The notes under the pieces are model-generated. The model did not search any database and was not told the origin of the DNA. It saw only the letters and a program-made list of their open reading frames with translations. A stretch of 64,000 nt of DNA from Pseudoxanthomonas sp. PXM02 (lineage in GTDB: Bacteria > Pseudomonadota > Gammaproteobacteria > Xanthomonadales > Xanthomonadaceae). Each line of letters opens with the position of its first letter. The first letter of the stretch is position 1. The translations under genes were made by a program, and so were the position numbers. Positions 47,606 through 56,313 of the stretch are shown here, in pieces. Location: positions 581,501 through 645,500 of the forward strand of contig NZ_JACVAK010000003.1 in the NCBI RefSeq assembly GCF_014851805.1, given 5' to 3'.

Positions 47606-47703
47606 CGTCATCCCAGCGCACGCTGGGATCCATTGGCTCTTGGCCTCGGAATAGACGTGCAGAATCGGGAGCAAAATGGGTCCCAGCGTGCGCTGGGACG
47701 ACG
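47606..47703. repeat. Family B repeat between the two tldD genes
   Basis: Left CGTCATCCCAGCGCACGCTG, right, on the other strand, CGTCGTCCCAGCGCACGCTG: a palindromic pair around a 40-base spacer. It lies between the tandem TldD genes, so it was inserted after or at the duplication. Confidence 0.9.
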
Positions 47704-47712
47704 ATCGATGAT

Positions 47713-49341
47713 CTACCCTAGGCTGCGCGCGGTATTGATGATGTTGATGCCGTTGAAGCGCGTCGTCGCCGAGCCATGCGAGACCGCTGATACCTGGCTG
47801 GGCTGACCCTTGCCGTCGAAGAAGGAACCGCCGAGGCGGAAGTCGCGCGCGTCGCAGATCGCGGTGCAGGCGTTCCAGAACTCCGGCGTGCGGATCTGGT
47901 ATGCGGCGTCCTCGATCTGCCGCGTGACCTGGCCGTTCCTGATCTCGAAGTACAGCTGGCCGCCGAACTGGGCGTTGTAGCGCTGCTGGTCGATCGAGTA
48001 CGACCCGCGACCGTGGATGTAGATGCCGTTCTCGACGTCCTTGACCATCTCGGCCACGGTCAGCGGCGCCTTGCCCGGCGCCAGCGAGACGTTGGCCATG
48101 CGCTGGAACTGCACGCTGCTCCACGAGTCGGCATAGCTGCAGCCGTGCGAGGCGTTCTCGCCGAGGATGTGGACCTCGTCGCGGGTGGCCTGGTAGTTGA
48201 CCAGCACGCCATCCTTCACCAGGTCCCAGCGGCGCGTCTTCACGCCTTCGTCGTCGTAACCCACCGCGCCCAGGCTGCGCGGCTCGGTCTTGTCGGCCGT
48301 GAAGGTCACGATCGGGCTGCCCCACTGGAAGCGCTGCTCGCGCTTGTCCAGCGTGGCGAAGCTGGTGCCGGCGTAGTTGGCCTCATAGCCGAGCACGCGG
48401 TCCAGTTCCAGCGGGTGGCCGACGTTTTCGTGGATGGTGAGGAACAGGTTGGACGGATCCAGCACCAGGTCGTACTTGCCGGGCTTCACCGAGGGCGCGG
48501 TCAGCTTGGCCCGCGCCTGCTTCGCCGCCGCCACGATGTCCTCGCGCAGGTCGTACGACGCGCCGTAGGCCACCACGCCGCCGGGCAGGGCGATCTTGTC
48601 GGCGGGATTGGCATCCAGGTACTCGTAGCCCATGCCCATCGGCGCGGACAGGCCGTCGCGCGTCTTGAACTTGCCGGTCGCCTTGTCCACCACGGTCACG
48701 GTGAAGGGCACCCAGATGCGGTGCACGTCCTGGTCGATGTAGGAGCCGTCGGTGCTGGCGAAGTACTTCTGTTCGTTGATGACGAACATGCGCGACGCCG
48801 CGAAGCTGGCGCCGGCCGACAGCGCGGTGGCGTTGGCACCCAGTAGCAGGTCGACCTTCTCCTTCACCGGTACCGCCATCGCGTTCTTCACGATCGGTGT
48901 CTTCCACGCCACTTCGCCCGTACCGGTCAGCGGTGCCAGCTGCACCGGCTTGCCCTGGATGCGCGCATTGGCGCGGGCGATGGCGACTGCCTGCCTTGCC
49001 GCTGCGGCGACGCCGTCGGTGGTCTGGTCGTTGGTCGCGGCGAAGCCCCAGGCGCCCTGTGCGATGACGCGCACGCCGATGCCGGAGGACTCCGTGTTCA
49101 CCACGTTCTGCACCTTGTCTTCGCGGGTGATCAGCGACTGCCGCAGATAGCGGCCGATGCGCACGTCGCAATAGCTCGCGCCCGCTGCCGTCGCGGCGGC
49201 GAGCGCAGCGTCGGCCAGGCGCTTCTTCTTCGCCACGTCGCCCGGTTCGAGCAGCGCTTCAGCGGCGATCACGCGCGTGCCGGGCAGCGCGAGCCCGGCG
49301 AGGGTGAGGCCACCGAGGGCGAGGAAGTCGCGTCGTTGCAT
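47713..49341 (-). CDS. Tat-exported TldD family metalloprotease 2
   Basis: A 542-residue paralogue of the gene at 45784, with an N-terminal twin-arginine signal (MQRRDFLALGGLTLAGLALP) and HENVGH at 304-309. Most of the domain is near-identical to the first copy (for example TREDKVQNVVNTES, PSVKPGKYDLVLDPS, GKGQP). The ATG at 49341 has AGGA eight bases upstream. It is the first gene of the nine-gene locus; the divergent NYN gene starts 124 bases away. The C-terminal motif again lacks the Cys (GSFFDGKGQ). Confidence 0.9.
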   Translation of the reverse strand: MQRRDFLALGGLTLAGLALPGTRVIAAEALLEPGDVAKKKRLADAALAAATAAGASYCDVRIGRYLRQSLITREDKVQNVVNTESSGIGVRVIAQGAWGFAATNDQTTDGVAAAARQAVAIARANARIQGKPVQLAPLTGTGEVAWKTPIVKNAMAVPVKEKVDLLLGANATALSAGASFAASRMFVINEQKYFASTDGSYIDQDVHRIWVPFTVTVVDKATGKFKTRDGLSAPMGMGYEYLDANPADKIALPGGVVAYGASYDLREDIVAAAKQARAKLTAPSVKPGKYDLVLDPSNLFLTIHENVGHPLELDRVLGYEANYAGTSFATLDKREQRFQWGSPIVTFTADKTEPRSLGAVGYDDEGVKTRRWDLVKDGVLVNYQATRDEVHILGENASHGCSYADSWSSVQFQRMANVSLAPGKAPLTVAEMVKDVENGIYIHGRGSYSIDQQRYNAQFGGQLYFEIRNGQVTRQIEDAAYQIRTPEFWNACTAICDARDFRLGGSFFDGKGQPSQVSAVSHGSATTRFNGINIINTARSLG

Positions 49342-49465
49342 CAATCGGGTCCTGGAACGGAAGCCCCCGGACTGTCGTCGGCAGGCGTCGCAACGTCAAG
49401 TGACGCCGGTCATGCCGCGCTAACGTGGTGCACAATGCGCCTCATCCCGCACAGGAATGGCGCAC

Positions 49466-50302
49466 ATGAAATCCCGTCCGGTCGCCCGGCCCGAGAACGA
49501 CGACGAACAGCCGCGGCTGGCGGTGCTGATCGACGCCGACAACGCGCAGCCTGCCGTCATCGAGGGACTGCTCGCGGAAACCGCCAAGTACGGCGTCGCC
49601 AGCGTAAAGCGCATCTACGGCGATTTCACCAGCACGCGCATGACGCAGTGGAAGCAGGCGCTGCTGAAGCACTCGATCAACCCGGTGCAGCAGTTCGCCT
49701 ACACCAGCGGCAAGAACGCGACCGACAGCTCGCTGATCATCGATGCGATGGACCTGATGTACACACGCCGGTTCGACGGCGTCTGCCTGGTGTCCAGCGA
49801 CAGCGACTTCACCCGCCTGGCGCAACGCCTGCGCGAGGAAGGGCTGACCGTGTACGGCTTCGGCGAGCGCAAGACGCCGGACGCGTTCGTGCAGGCCTGC
49901 GACAAGTTCATCTACGTCGAGGTGCTGCGCAGCGAGGTGCCGGCACCGCCCGCGCCGCCGGCGCCACAGAAATCTGCGAAGAAGGCCGCCAAACCGGCGG
50001 CGAAGAAGCCGGTGGCACAGGCCGAACCGACCGCCGCACCGGTGGTCGAGCCGGGCAAGCACGAGTCCCTGCCACTGAAGTTGATCCGCCAGGCCATCGA
50101 AGACGCCAGCGACGACCAGGGCTGGGCCTTCCTCGGCAGCGTGGGCAGTTACCTCAACAAGGTGCGTCCGGATTTCGACACCCGCCTGTACGGGCATAAG
50201 AAGCTCAGCGACCTGGTGAAGGCGCATCCGCGCCACTTCACCGTCGAGGAGCGCGGTAGCGACAACGGCCTGAAGCGCATCTACGTGCGATCGGCCGGCT
50301 GA
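49466..50302 (+). CDS. NYN domain RNase-like protein with OST-HTH/LOTUS domain
   Basis: A 278-residue protein. The N-terminal NYN (PIN-like) nuclease domain (about 18-150) carries the acidic residues LIDADN, ATDSSLIIDAMDL and VSSDSDF. A lysine/alanine/proline-rich linker (about 165-190) joins it to a C-terminal OST-HTH/LOTUS domain (about 198-275, KLIRQAIEDASDDQGWAFLG, LSDLVKAHPRHF). The same NYN-LOTUS order as LabA/limkain-type proteins suggests RNA binding and cleavage. The ATG at 49466 has AGGA at eight bases; 49457 is an alternative. Its TGA overlaps the next ATG by one base. Confidence 0.85.
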   Translation: MKSRPVARPENDDEQPRLAVLIDADNAQPAVIEGLLAETAKYGVASVKRIYGDFTSTRMTQWKQALLKHSINPVQQFAYTSGKNATDSSLIIDAMDLMYTRRFDGVCLVSSDSDFTRLAQRLREEGLTVYGFGERKTPDAFVQACDKFIYVEVLRSEVPAPPAPPAPQKSAKKAAKPAAKKPVAQAEPTAAPVVEPGKHESLPLKLIRQAIEDASDDQGWAFLGSVGSYLNKVRPDFDTRLYGHKKLSDLVKAHPRHFTVEERGSDNGLKRIYVRSAG

Positions 50303-50901
50303 TGGCGGCGGAGAAGCCCTTCGCGCCCTCCTGCGAACGCAACCAGGGACCGATCCTCGAAGTCCTGCAGCGCCACTTGGGCGAGACGCGTCGCGTGCTC
50401 GAGGTCGGCAGCGGTACCGGCCAGCATGCGGTGCACTTCGCCGCCGCGATGCCATGGGTGATCTGGCAATGCAGCGACCGGGCAGACAATCTCCCGGGCA
50501 TCACGGCCTGGCTCGATGACACGGCGTTGCCGAACACGCCGCCCACGATCGAACTCGATGTCGACGGCCCGTGGCCTGGCGCGACCTTCGATGCGGTGTT
50601 TACCGCCAACAGCCTGCACATCATGGGCTGGCCCCAGGTCGAGGCGTTCTTCGCCGGTGTCGGCCGGGTCCTCGCGAAGGATGGTCTGCTGATCGTCTAC
50701 GGCCCCTTCAACTATGGCGGCGACTTCACCAGCGACAGCAACCGCGCGTTCGAGCACTGGTTGAAGGATCGCGATCCCGCCTCGGGCATCCGCGATTTCG
50801 AAGCCGTGGACGCGCTGGCGCGTTCCATCGGGCTGGTGCTGGTCGAAGACAACGCGATGCCGGCGAACAACCGCAGCCTCGTCTGGCGACGCGAGGACTG
50901 A
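50302..50901 (+). CDS. DUF938 SAM-dependent methyltransferase-like protein
   Basis: A 199-residue class I methyltransferase-like protein of the DUF938 family. Motif I is VLEVGSGTGQHAVHFA (about 33-48) and the family marks are PSCERNQGPILEVL at the start and FTANSLHIMGWPQVEAFF in the middle. The ATG shares one base with the previous stop (TGATG), so the pair is co-translated. DUF938 proteins occur in animals (METTL26) and bacteria; the substrate is unknown. A 170-base gap with no visible gene follows. Confidence 0.85.
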   Translation: MAAEKPFAPSCERNQGPILEVLQRHLGETRRVLEVGSGTGQHAVHFAAAMPWVIWQCSDRADNLPGITAWLDDTALPNTPPTIELDVDGPWPGATFDAVFTANSLHIMGWPQVEAFFAGVGRVLAKDGLLIVYGPFNYGGDFTSDSNRAFEHWLKDRDPASGIRDFEAVDALARSIGLVLVEDNAMPANNRSLVWRRED

Positions 50902-51071
50902 CCCTCCGAGGGCCGCGCGGGTGGCCGGCCGCCGGCCGCATGGACAGCCCGCGCGGCGCGCGCTAGTGTCTGCTCGCCTGTCGTCGGGGGACGATGGGCG
51001 AATTGCACCGCCCACGGATGGCCGGCGCCTTGGCCTGGACGTGGGGCGTGTCCACACCAAGGGGGAAATCG

Positions 51072-54000
51072 ATGGACTCTCTGTATCCCGCCGGGCCGGC
51101 GTCGGTGCCTGCAGGCCTGACCGCGCCCACTGGCAACTACCGCCGCAACGCGTGGCTGGCCATGCTCGGCCTGTCCGGCTTCATGCTGGCCTATCTGGGG
51201 TTGATGACGTGGTTCGGCTGGACGGCCTACCGGCTCGTCGCCAAGCTGCTGGCGGGCTCGGGGGCCGGCGACAGCGCGTTCATCACCTTGCTTGTTGCCG
51301 GCTGCACCGCGTTCCTGGCGGTGTTCATGGCCAAGGCGCTGATCTTCCGGCGCAAGACCGAGGTTTCTTCCGCCGACATCGAGATCACCGCCGCGCAGCA
51401 TCCTGAGCTGTTTGCCTTCCTGCACCGGCTGGCCGACGAGGCGCGCGCGCCGCGCCCCTATCGCGTGTTCCTGTCGCCCCGCGTCAACGCCAGCGTGTTC
51501 TACGACCTGACGCTGTTGAACCTGCTGCTGCCGTCGCGCAAGAACCTGGAAATCGGCCTGGCGCTGGTCAACGTGCTGAGCCTGGGCGAACTGAAGGCCG
51601 TGCTGGCGCATGAGTTCGGCCATTTCGCCCAACGTTCGATGGCGGTGGGCCGCTGGGTCTACGTGGCGCAGCAGATCGCCGCGCATATCGTCGCCAAGCG
51701 CGACGCGCTGGATACCGTGCTGGCGACGCTGTCGCGGCTGGACCTGCGCATCGCGTGGATCGGCTGGGCGCTGTCGCTGGTGGTGTGGTCGATCCGCTCG
51801 CTGGTGGAGATCGTGTTCCGCTGGGTGCTGATCGCGCAACGCGCGCTGTCGCGCGAAATGGAGTTCCAGGCCGACCTGGTGGCGGCATCGCTGACCGGCA
51901 GCGATGCGCTGGTGCATGCACTGCACAAGCTCGGCGCCGCCGACGAGGCGTGGGAGCGTGCGTTGCAGTTCGCCTCGCGCGAGGCGGCGCGCGGTCACGC
52001 GGTCAAGGACGTATTCGCGATCCAGTCCCGCATCATCGAACGCCTGCGCGACGTGCTGGACGATCCGGCCTACGGCGCGGCACCGGCCGCCGGCCATGGC
52101 GACGCCAGCGGGCACCGGGTATTCGCCGCCGAGCTGGCCCCGCCGCCGCAGATGTGGTCCACGCATCCGTCCAACAACGCGCGCGAGCACAACGTCAAGA
52201 AAGTCTACGTGGCGTGCGGCATCGATACGCGCCCCGCGATCGAGCTGCTGCGCGATGCCCAGGGGTTGAAGGAGACACTCTCGTCCCGCCTGCTGCCGCA
52301 GGTCCCGGAGACCTTCGCTGAGCCCTCGGTGTCGCTGGGCCACCTGGACGAAGAGTACGAAGCCATCGCGATGTCGCGCCGTTACCGCGGTGCCTACCTC
52401 GGGCGTTCGTTCGTGCGCCGGTGCCAGAAAGCCCACGAGTTGTACGAGGCAGTGCCGGCCGATGCCGATCTGCTGGCGCGGATCGATGCGCTCTACTCGC
52501 CGCAGGTGGGCAACGAGATCGAGCAGCTGCGCGAGCTCGAGCAGCAACGTGCGATGCTGGATGCGATCCGCATCGGTGCCATGGAAACCGAAGGTGGCAT
52601 GGTCAACTGGCGCGGCTCGCAGGTGCCGCGCAAGAACGTGCCGCGCATCCTGGCCGAGCTGGACGCGGAGATATCGCCGCTGCGCACGGCCGTGGAAGCG
52701 CACGACCGGCAATGCCGCAGCCTGCATTGCGCTGCCGCCGAACGGCTGGGTGGCCGCTGGGCCGAAGCGCTTCGCGGGCAACTCGACGTGCTGCACTACG
52801 CCGAGCATGCCAGGGCCGACCTGGACGATGCCCACGCGGTGTTCGTCAACACGTTCCATGTCGTCACCGCCGACAACCGCGTCTCCGAGACCGAACTGCG
52901 ACGGCTGGTGGCCGCCTGCAACCAGGTCCATTCCGCGCTCGACACCATCTATGCGAAAGCCCCGCAGGTGATGCTGGACGACGCCATGGCTACCGGCCTG
53001 GGCGTGACGGAGTGGAGCGCGGCCCTGCACCAGCCGTTCGAGCTGCCGCGCGCTTCGGAACAGAACATCAACCAGTGGATGAAGGTGGTCCAGGGCTGGG
53101 TGGACGCTACCCAGGGAGCCCTGGGCGGGCTGCGCCACGTCGCGCTGGAGGCGTTGCTGACCACCGAGGACCGGGTAGCCGACCAGTTGCGCACGACGGT
53201 GGCACTGCCGCCGCCGGTCACGGTGGCCGCGGCGCCGCGCGAATATCCGCTGTTGGTACCCGGCAAGGGCCGCACGCTGCAGCACAGGCTGGGGTGGTGG
53301 GATCGCTTCCAGACGGCGACCGGCGTCGTGCCCGCCGCCACGCGGCTGGTGGTGGCAGGCGGTATCGTCGGGTCGGTCTTCCTGCTTGGCGGCGCGGTCG
53401 GCCACTCCACGCTCACCGTGTACAACGGACTGGCGCGCGACATGCGCGTCGAAGTGGCCGGCCAGACCGTGGACGTGCCGGCGTTCTCGCACAAGGAGCT
53501 GACGCTGCCCGAGCAATCGCGCTACAGCGTGCAGACCCACACCGGCGACAGTGGCGAACTGGTCGAACGTTTCGACGAGCAGGCGCCGGCGGGCAGCGAG
53601 CACCTGGTCTACAGCATCGCCGGCGCCGCACCCCTGGTGGAATGGACGGCGAGTTACGGTTCGGCCGGCGAACGTCCCGAACGCCGGCTCGGTGCCGTGC
53701 GCTGGACATCGACCAAGGTGGACCATCTCTTCAGTGATCCGCCGGAACAGATCAGCAGTCGCAGCGGGTCGGGATGGCGGACGGTGCTCAGCGGTTTCGG
53801 CGACGCCGCGCCGGGCGACATCCTGGGCCTGCTGCCGGAAGGGCCGGAGCAGGCGAAGGTGGTGGATGCGCACGCGCGCTGGGATGCGGTGACTTCACCG
53901 CACACACGCGAGTGGTGGGGCCGGGCGAGCGAACGGGGAGAGCTGCAGGATCTGATCGAGCTGCGCCTGAAGCATGAGCCGCGGGCGGTAGGCCTGCTTC

Positions 54001-54896
54001 GCATGGAGCAGGACCTCACCGAAGGCGAGGCCCATGCGGCGGTCTGCACACGCCATCGCGCCTTGGCGCAGGCACAAGCCGGCGAGCCGTCGCTGCAGTA
54101 CATCGCCGCGCGCTGCACCGAGGACGAACGGGCGCGTGACCAGGCTTTCCTGGATGGCCATGCGCGCTGGCCCAAGGATGCCTGGTTCGCGATGGCAGCC
54201 GGTTACGTGCATGCCGAACGCCAGCAATGGCAGCCGGCGATGGAACTGCTGCAGCAGGGCAGCCGCTTGCCGGAGATCGGCGACTACGTAGGCCTGGATG
54301 TGGCGCGCGTGCAGCGCGTGGTCGGTGACGGTGCCGTGCCGGCCAAGTCGGTGGCGGCATCCAGCCGCCTGCGCCAGATGATGGCGCTGGAGTCGGGTGA
54401 GCAGACCGGCGACTCGCCGATGCACGCGTATCACCTGATGGCCGCCGGCCAGTTGGACCAGGCCACGACGCGGGCCGTGGCGGCGGAGGCCGACACCGGT
54501 CCGCGCATCCTGCGCCTGCTGGGAGCGTCGGACGGCGCCGATGCCGCGACGGTGAAGCTCGCCCTGTCGTTGCCGGCAGGGTCCGGCATCGATCCCGACA
54601 CGGTATGGCCGTCGCTGGCGCTCGCCCTGCGCGAACACCAGCCGGCCGCTGCGTTGCGCCAGGCCGCGCTGGATTCCGATCCGGACGATGCACCGGACAT
54701 CCTGAGATTCATCGATGCGGTGCAAGGGGGAGCGAGCATCGCCCAGGCGGAGAGCACCCTGGGCGCGGTGGCGCCGCGCTCGCGCGGGTTGGCGTACAGC
54801 GCCGCCGTGGTGTTGAAGGGACGCCAGTGCCCCGAAGCCTGGCGACAGGCGGCCAAGCGCCTGCTGTTCGCGCCGGAACGCCCCTACTTCGGTTGA
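51072..54896 (+). CDS. Giant M48-type membrane metalloprotease
   Basis: A 1,274-residue protein. Two N-terminal membrane helices (about 20-45 and 60-82) precede an M48 (Ste24/HtpX-like) domain with HEFGH at 180-184 and the third ligand in EMEFQAD near 264. Further helices lie near 225-250 and near 755-780 (LVVAGGIVGSVFLLGGAVG). The remaining 500 residues include a beta-rich segment (YNGLARDMRVEVAGQTVDVP) and helical repeats toward the end that resemble TPR-like arrays. M48 proteins usually have 250-500 residues. The ATG at 51072 has GGGGGAAAT upstream. The large C-terminal part is unassigned. Confidence 0.9.
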   Translation: MDSLYPAGPASVPAGLTAPTGNYRRNAWLAMLGLSGFMLAYLGLMTWFGWTAYRLVAKLLAGSGAGDSAFITLLVAGCTAFLAVFMAKALIFRRKTEVSSADIEITAAQHPELFAFLHRLADEARAPRPYRVFLSPRVNASVFYDLTLLNLLLPSRKNLEIGLALVNVLSLGELKAVLAHEFGHFAQRSMAVGRWVYVAQQIAAHIVAKRDALDTVLATLSRLDLRIAWIGWALSLVVWSIRSLVEIVFRWVLIAQRALSREMEFQADLVAASLTGSDALVHALHKLGAADEAWERALQFASREAARGHAVKDVFAIQSRIIERLRDVLDDPAYGAAPAAGHGDASGHRVFAAELAPPPQMWSTHPSNNAREHNVKKVYVACGIDTRPAIELLRDAQGLKETLSSRLLPQVPETFAEPSVSLGHLDEEYEAIAMSRRYRGAYLGRSFVRRCQKAHELYEAVPADADLLARIDALYSPQVGNEIEQLRELEQQRAMLDAIRIGAMETEGGMVNWRGSQVPRKNVPRILAELDAEISPLRTAVEAHDRQCRSLHCAAAERLGGRWAEALRGQLDVLHYAEHARADLDDAHAVFVNTFHVVTADNRVSETELRRLVAACNQVHSALDTIYAKAPQVMLDDAMATGLGVTEWSAALHQPFELPRASEQNINQWMKVVQGWVDATQGALGGLRHVALEALLTTEDRVADQLRTTVALPPPVTVAAAPREYPLLVPGKGRTLQHRLGWWDRFQTATGVVPAATRLVVAGGIVGSVFLLGGAVGHSTLTVYNGLARDMRVEVAGQTVDVPAFSHKELTLPEQSRYSVQTHTGDSGELVERFDEQAPAGSEHLVYSIAGAAPLVEWTASYGSAGERPERRLGAVRWTSTKVDHLFSDPPEQISSRSGSGWRTVLSGFGDAAPGDILGLLPEGPEQAKVVDAHARWDAVTSPHTREWWGRASERGELQDLIELRLKHEPRAVGLLRMEQDLTEGEAHAAVCTRHRALAQAQAGEPSLQYIAARCTEDERARDQAFLDGHARWPKDAWFAMAAGYVHAERQQWQPAMELLQQGSRLPEIGDYVGLDVARVQRVVGDGAVPAKSVAASSRLRQMMALESGEQTGDSPMHAYHLMAAGQLDQATTRAVAAEADTGPRILRLLGASDGADAATVKLALSLPAGSGIDPDTVWPSLALALREHQPAAALRQAALDSDPDDAPDILRFIDAVQGGASIAQAESTLGAVAPRSRGLAYSAAVVLKGRQCPEAWRQAAKRLLFAPERPYFG

Positions 54897-54901
54897 CCCC
54901 G

Positions 54902-54946
54902 CCGTTCCTCCCTCCGTGTAGGTGCGCCGGCACGGAGGTGGAACGG
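54902..54946. terminator. Stem-loop between convergent M48 and VOC genes
   Basis: CCGTTCC-TC-CCTCCGTG pairs with CACGGAGG-T-GGAACGG around a 12-base loop. The long stem has one bulge but no U-tract. It fills the 52-base gap between the two stop codons and probably ends both transcripts. Confidence 0.45.
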
Positions 54947-54948
54947 AT

Positions 54949-55383
54949 TCACGGAATGAACGTCTGTTCGGGATCGTCGAAGGACTTGAACTCCAGCGCG
55001 TTGCCCGACGGGTCGAACAGGAACATGGTGACGTGCTGGCCAGGCTTGCCCTTGAGCCGCAGATGCGGTTCCTCGTGGAAGGGAATGCCGGCGGACTTCA
55101 GCCGCATCGCCAGCGCTTCCCACGCGGCGCGGTCCAGGTTCATGCCGAAGTGCGGGACGGGCACCGCCTCGCCATCGAAGCGTCCGGCGTGCAGCGGGCG
55201 GCCATCGCCGCCGATGTGCGCCACCAGGTGGTGGCCGAAGAAATCGAAGTCCTGGTACGAGGTGTCGCTGCGGCCCATCGTGCAGCCCATCACGCCGCCG
55301 TAGAAGCCGCGGGCCTCGTCCAGGTCGCGTACCGGGAACGCGAGGTGGAACTGCGCGATTGACGCTTCCGCCACCGCGTTCAC
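54949..55383 (-). CDS. VOC (glyoxalase/dioxygenase) family protein
   Basis: A 144-residue protein of the vicinal-oxygen-chelate superfamily. It begins with the beta-alpha-beta unit FHLAFPVRDLDEARGFYGGV, has a second unit with VPHFGMNLDRAAWEALAMRL, and ends FLFDPSGNALEFKSF, whose Glu is a usual metal ligand; H in the first strand is another. The GTG start overlaps the TGA of the diiron oxidase gene (GTGA), so the two are coupled. It could be a dioxygenase, lyase or binding protein. Confidence 0.85.
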   Translation of the reverse strand: MNAVAEASIAQFHLAFPVRDLDEARGFYGGVMGCTMGRSDTSYQDFDFFGHHLVAHIGGDGRPLHAGRFDGEAVPVPHFGMNLDRAAWEALAMRLKSAGIPFHEEPHLRLKGKPGQHVTMFLFDPSGNALEFKSFDDPEQTFIP

Positions 55384-56102
55384 GAGGCGACCTCCAGCGG
55401 CGGGGCGTAGGTATCCAGGATGTTCTGCCAGAACAGGTTCCAGGCGCTGATGCTGCGCTCGTAACCACGGGCCAGTTCGGGCAGCACGCCCGGATCGTGC
55501 CGCAGGTACTCGTCGATGGCGGCGCGCGTCAGCTCGCCATGGATGATGTCTTCCTCGCCGGTATGGATGGTCCAGAACTCCCAGTCGATCGTGTCGGCGT
55601 TCGCCTGCAGGTAGGGGTGCGTGCGCATGTGGTCGAACATCACCGACAGATAGGTCTGGCACAGGCACTCGCCGCCCATGCCGCGCAGGCCGACGCCGTA
55701 CGCGACGGGATGCCGAGTCATGTCGCGCGTCAGCCCCTGCAGGATGCGCTCGTTGGCCGGCAGCACACGCGACAGCTGCGCCGGCTCGACGCCGATGCTG
55801 GTGAGGAAGCGGTCGTAGACCGTCGGATGCGCGCGCGCCGGGTCGCCTTCGCCCAGTTCCTCCGTGAGGATCTGTCCCAGCAGGCTGCGCAGGCCACCGA
55901 ACGGCAGGCGCGCGACCAGCAGGGCGAGGTCGCTGATGTAATCGATGGTGAAGAACCGGTACTGGATGCAGAAGCCGCGCAGTGCCTCCACGTCGAGCGT
56001 CGGGAGGATCTTCATGCGCTCGACGGCCAGTGCTTCGGTCTGTTCCTTGGCGGCGTCGGCGAAACGCCAGAATTGCTCCCGGTTCATGGGCTGCGCATGC
56101 AT
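55380..56102 (-). CDS. Haem-oxygenase-like diiron oxidase family protein
   Basis: A 240-residue helical protein of the iron-containing redox enzyme family (HDO: UndA, SznF and relatives). Probable ligands are the ILTEELGEGDPARAH segment (E81/E82, H92) and HTGEEDIIHGE (H180, E183/E184, D185, H188). Members oxidise fatty acids, amino acids or hydroxyguanidines in natural-product or housekeeping pathways. The ATG at 56102 follows AGGAG at eight bases. It lies just upstream of the coupled VOC gene and is divergent from the QueC-like gene (211 bases). Confidence 0.8.
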   Translation of the reverse strand: MHAQPMNREQFWRFADAAKEQTEALAVERMKILPTLDVEALRGFCIQYRFFTIDYISDLALLVARLPFGGLRSLLGQILTEELGEGDPARAHPTVYDRFLTSIGVEPAQLSRVLPANERILQGLTRDMTRHPVAYGVGLRGMGGECLCQTYLSVMFDHMRTHPYLQANADTIDWEFWTIHTGEEDIIHGELTRAAIDEYLRHDPGVLPELARGYERSISAWNLFWQNILDTYAPPLEVAS

Positions 56103-56313
56103 CGATGGACTCCTGCAGATGGGACGCGGCGCATCACCCGCGCTCACACGCACGAGCGCGCCGTTCGCCTCGATGATGGTGATCGCCGGCGTGACAAGAA
56201 CGTGCAGAGTCCGATGAACAGGGAGCCGTGCGGATACACCGGATTTAGCGAGCACGCAGCAAGGTGAAGAGAAGCGGAAAGCCCGCGGCGATCGGCTTGC
56301 TAGCATCGAGCGC

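Noticed and set aside
50712-53873. A 1,053-codon minus-strand frame opposite the M48 gene
   Set aside because: Antisense shadow; residues are dominated by R, H, Q and A and it covers the ends of two real genes.
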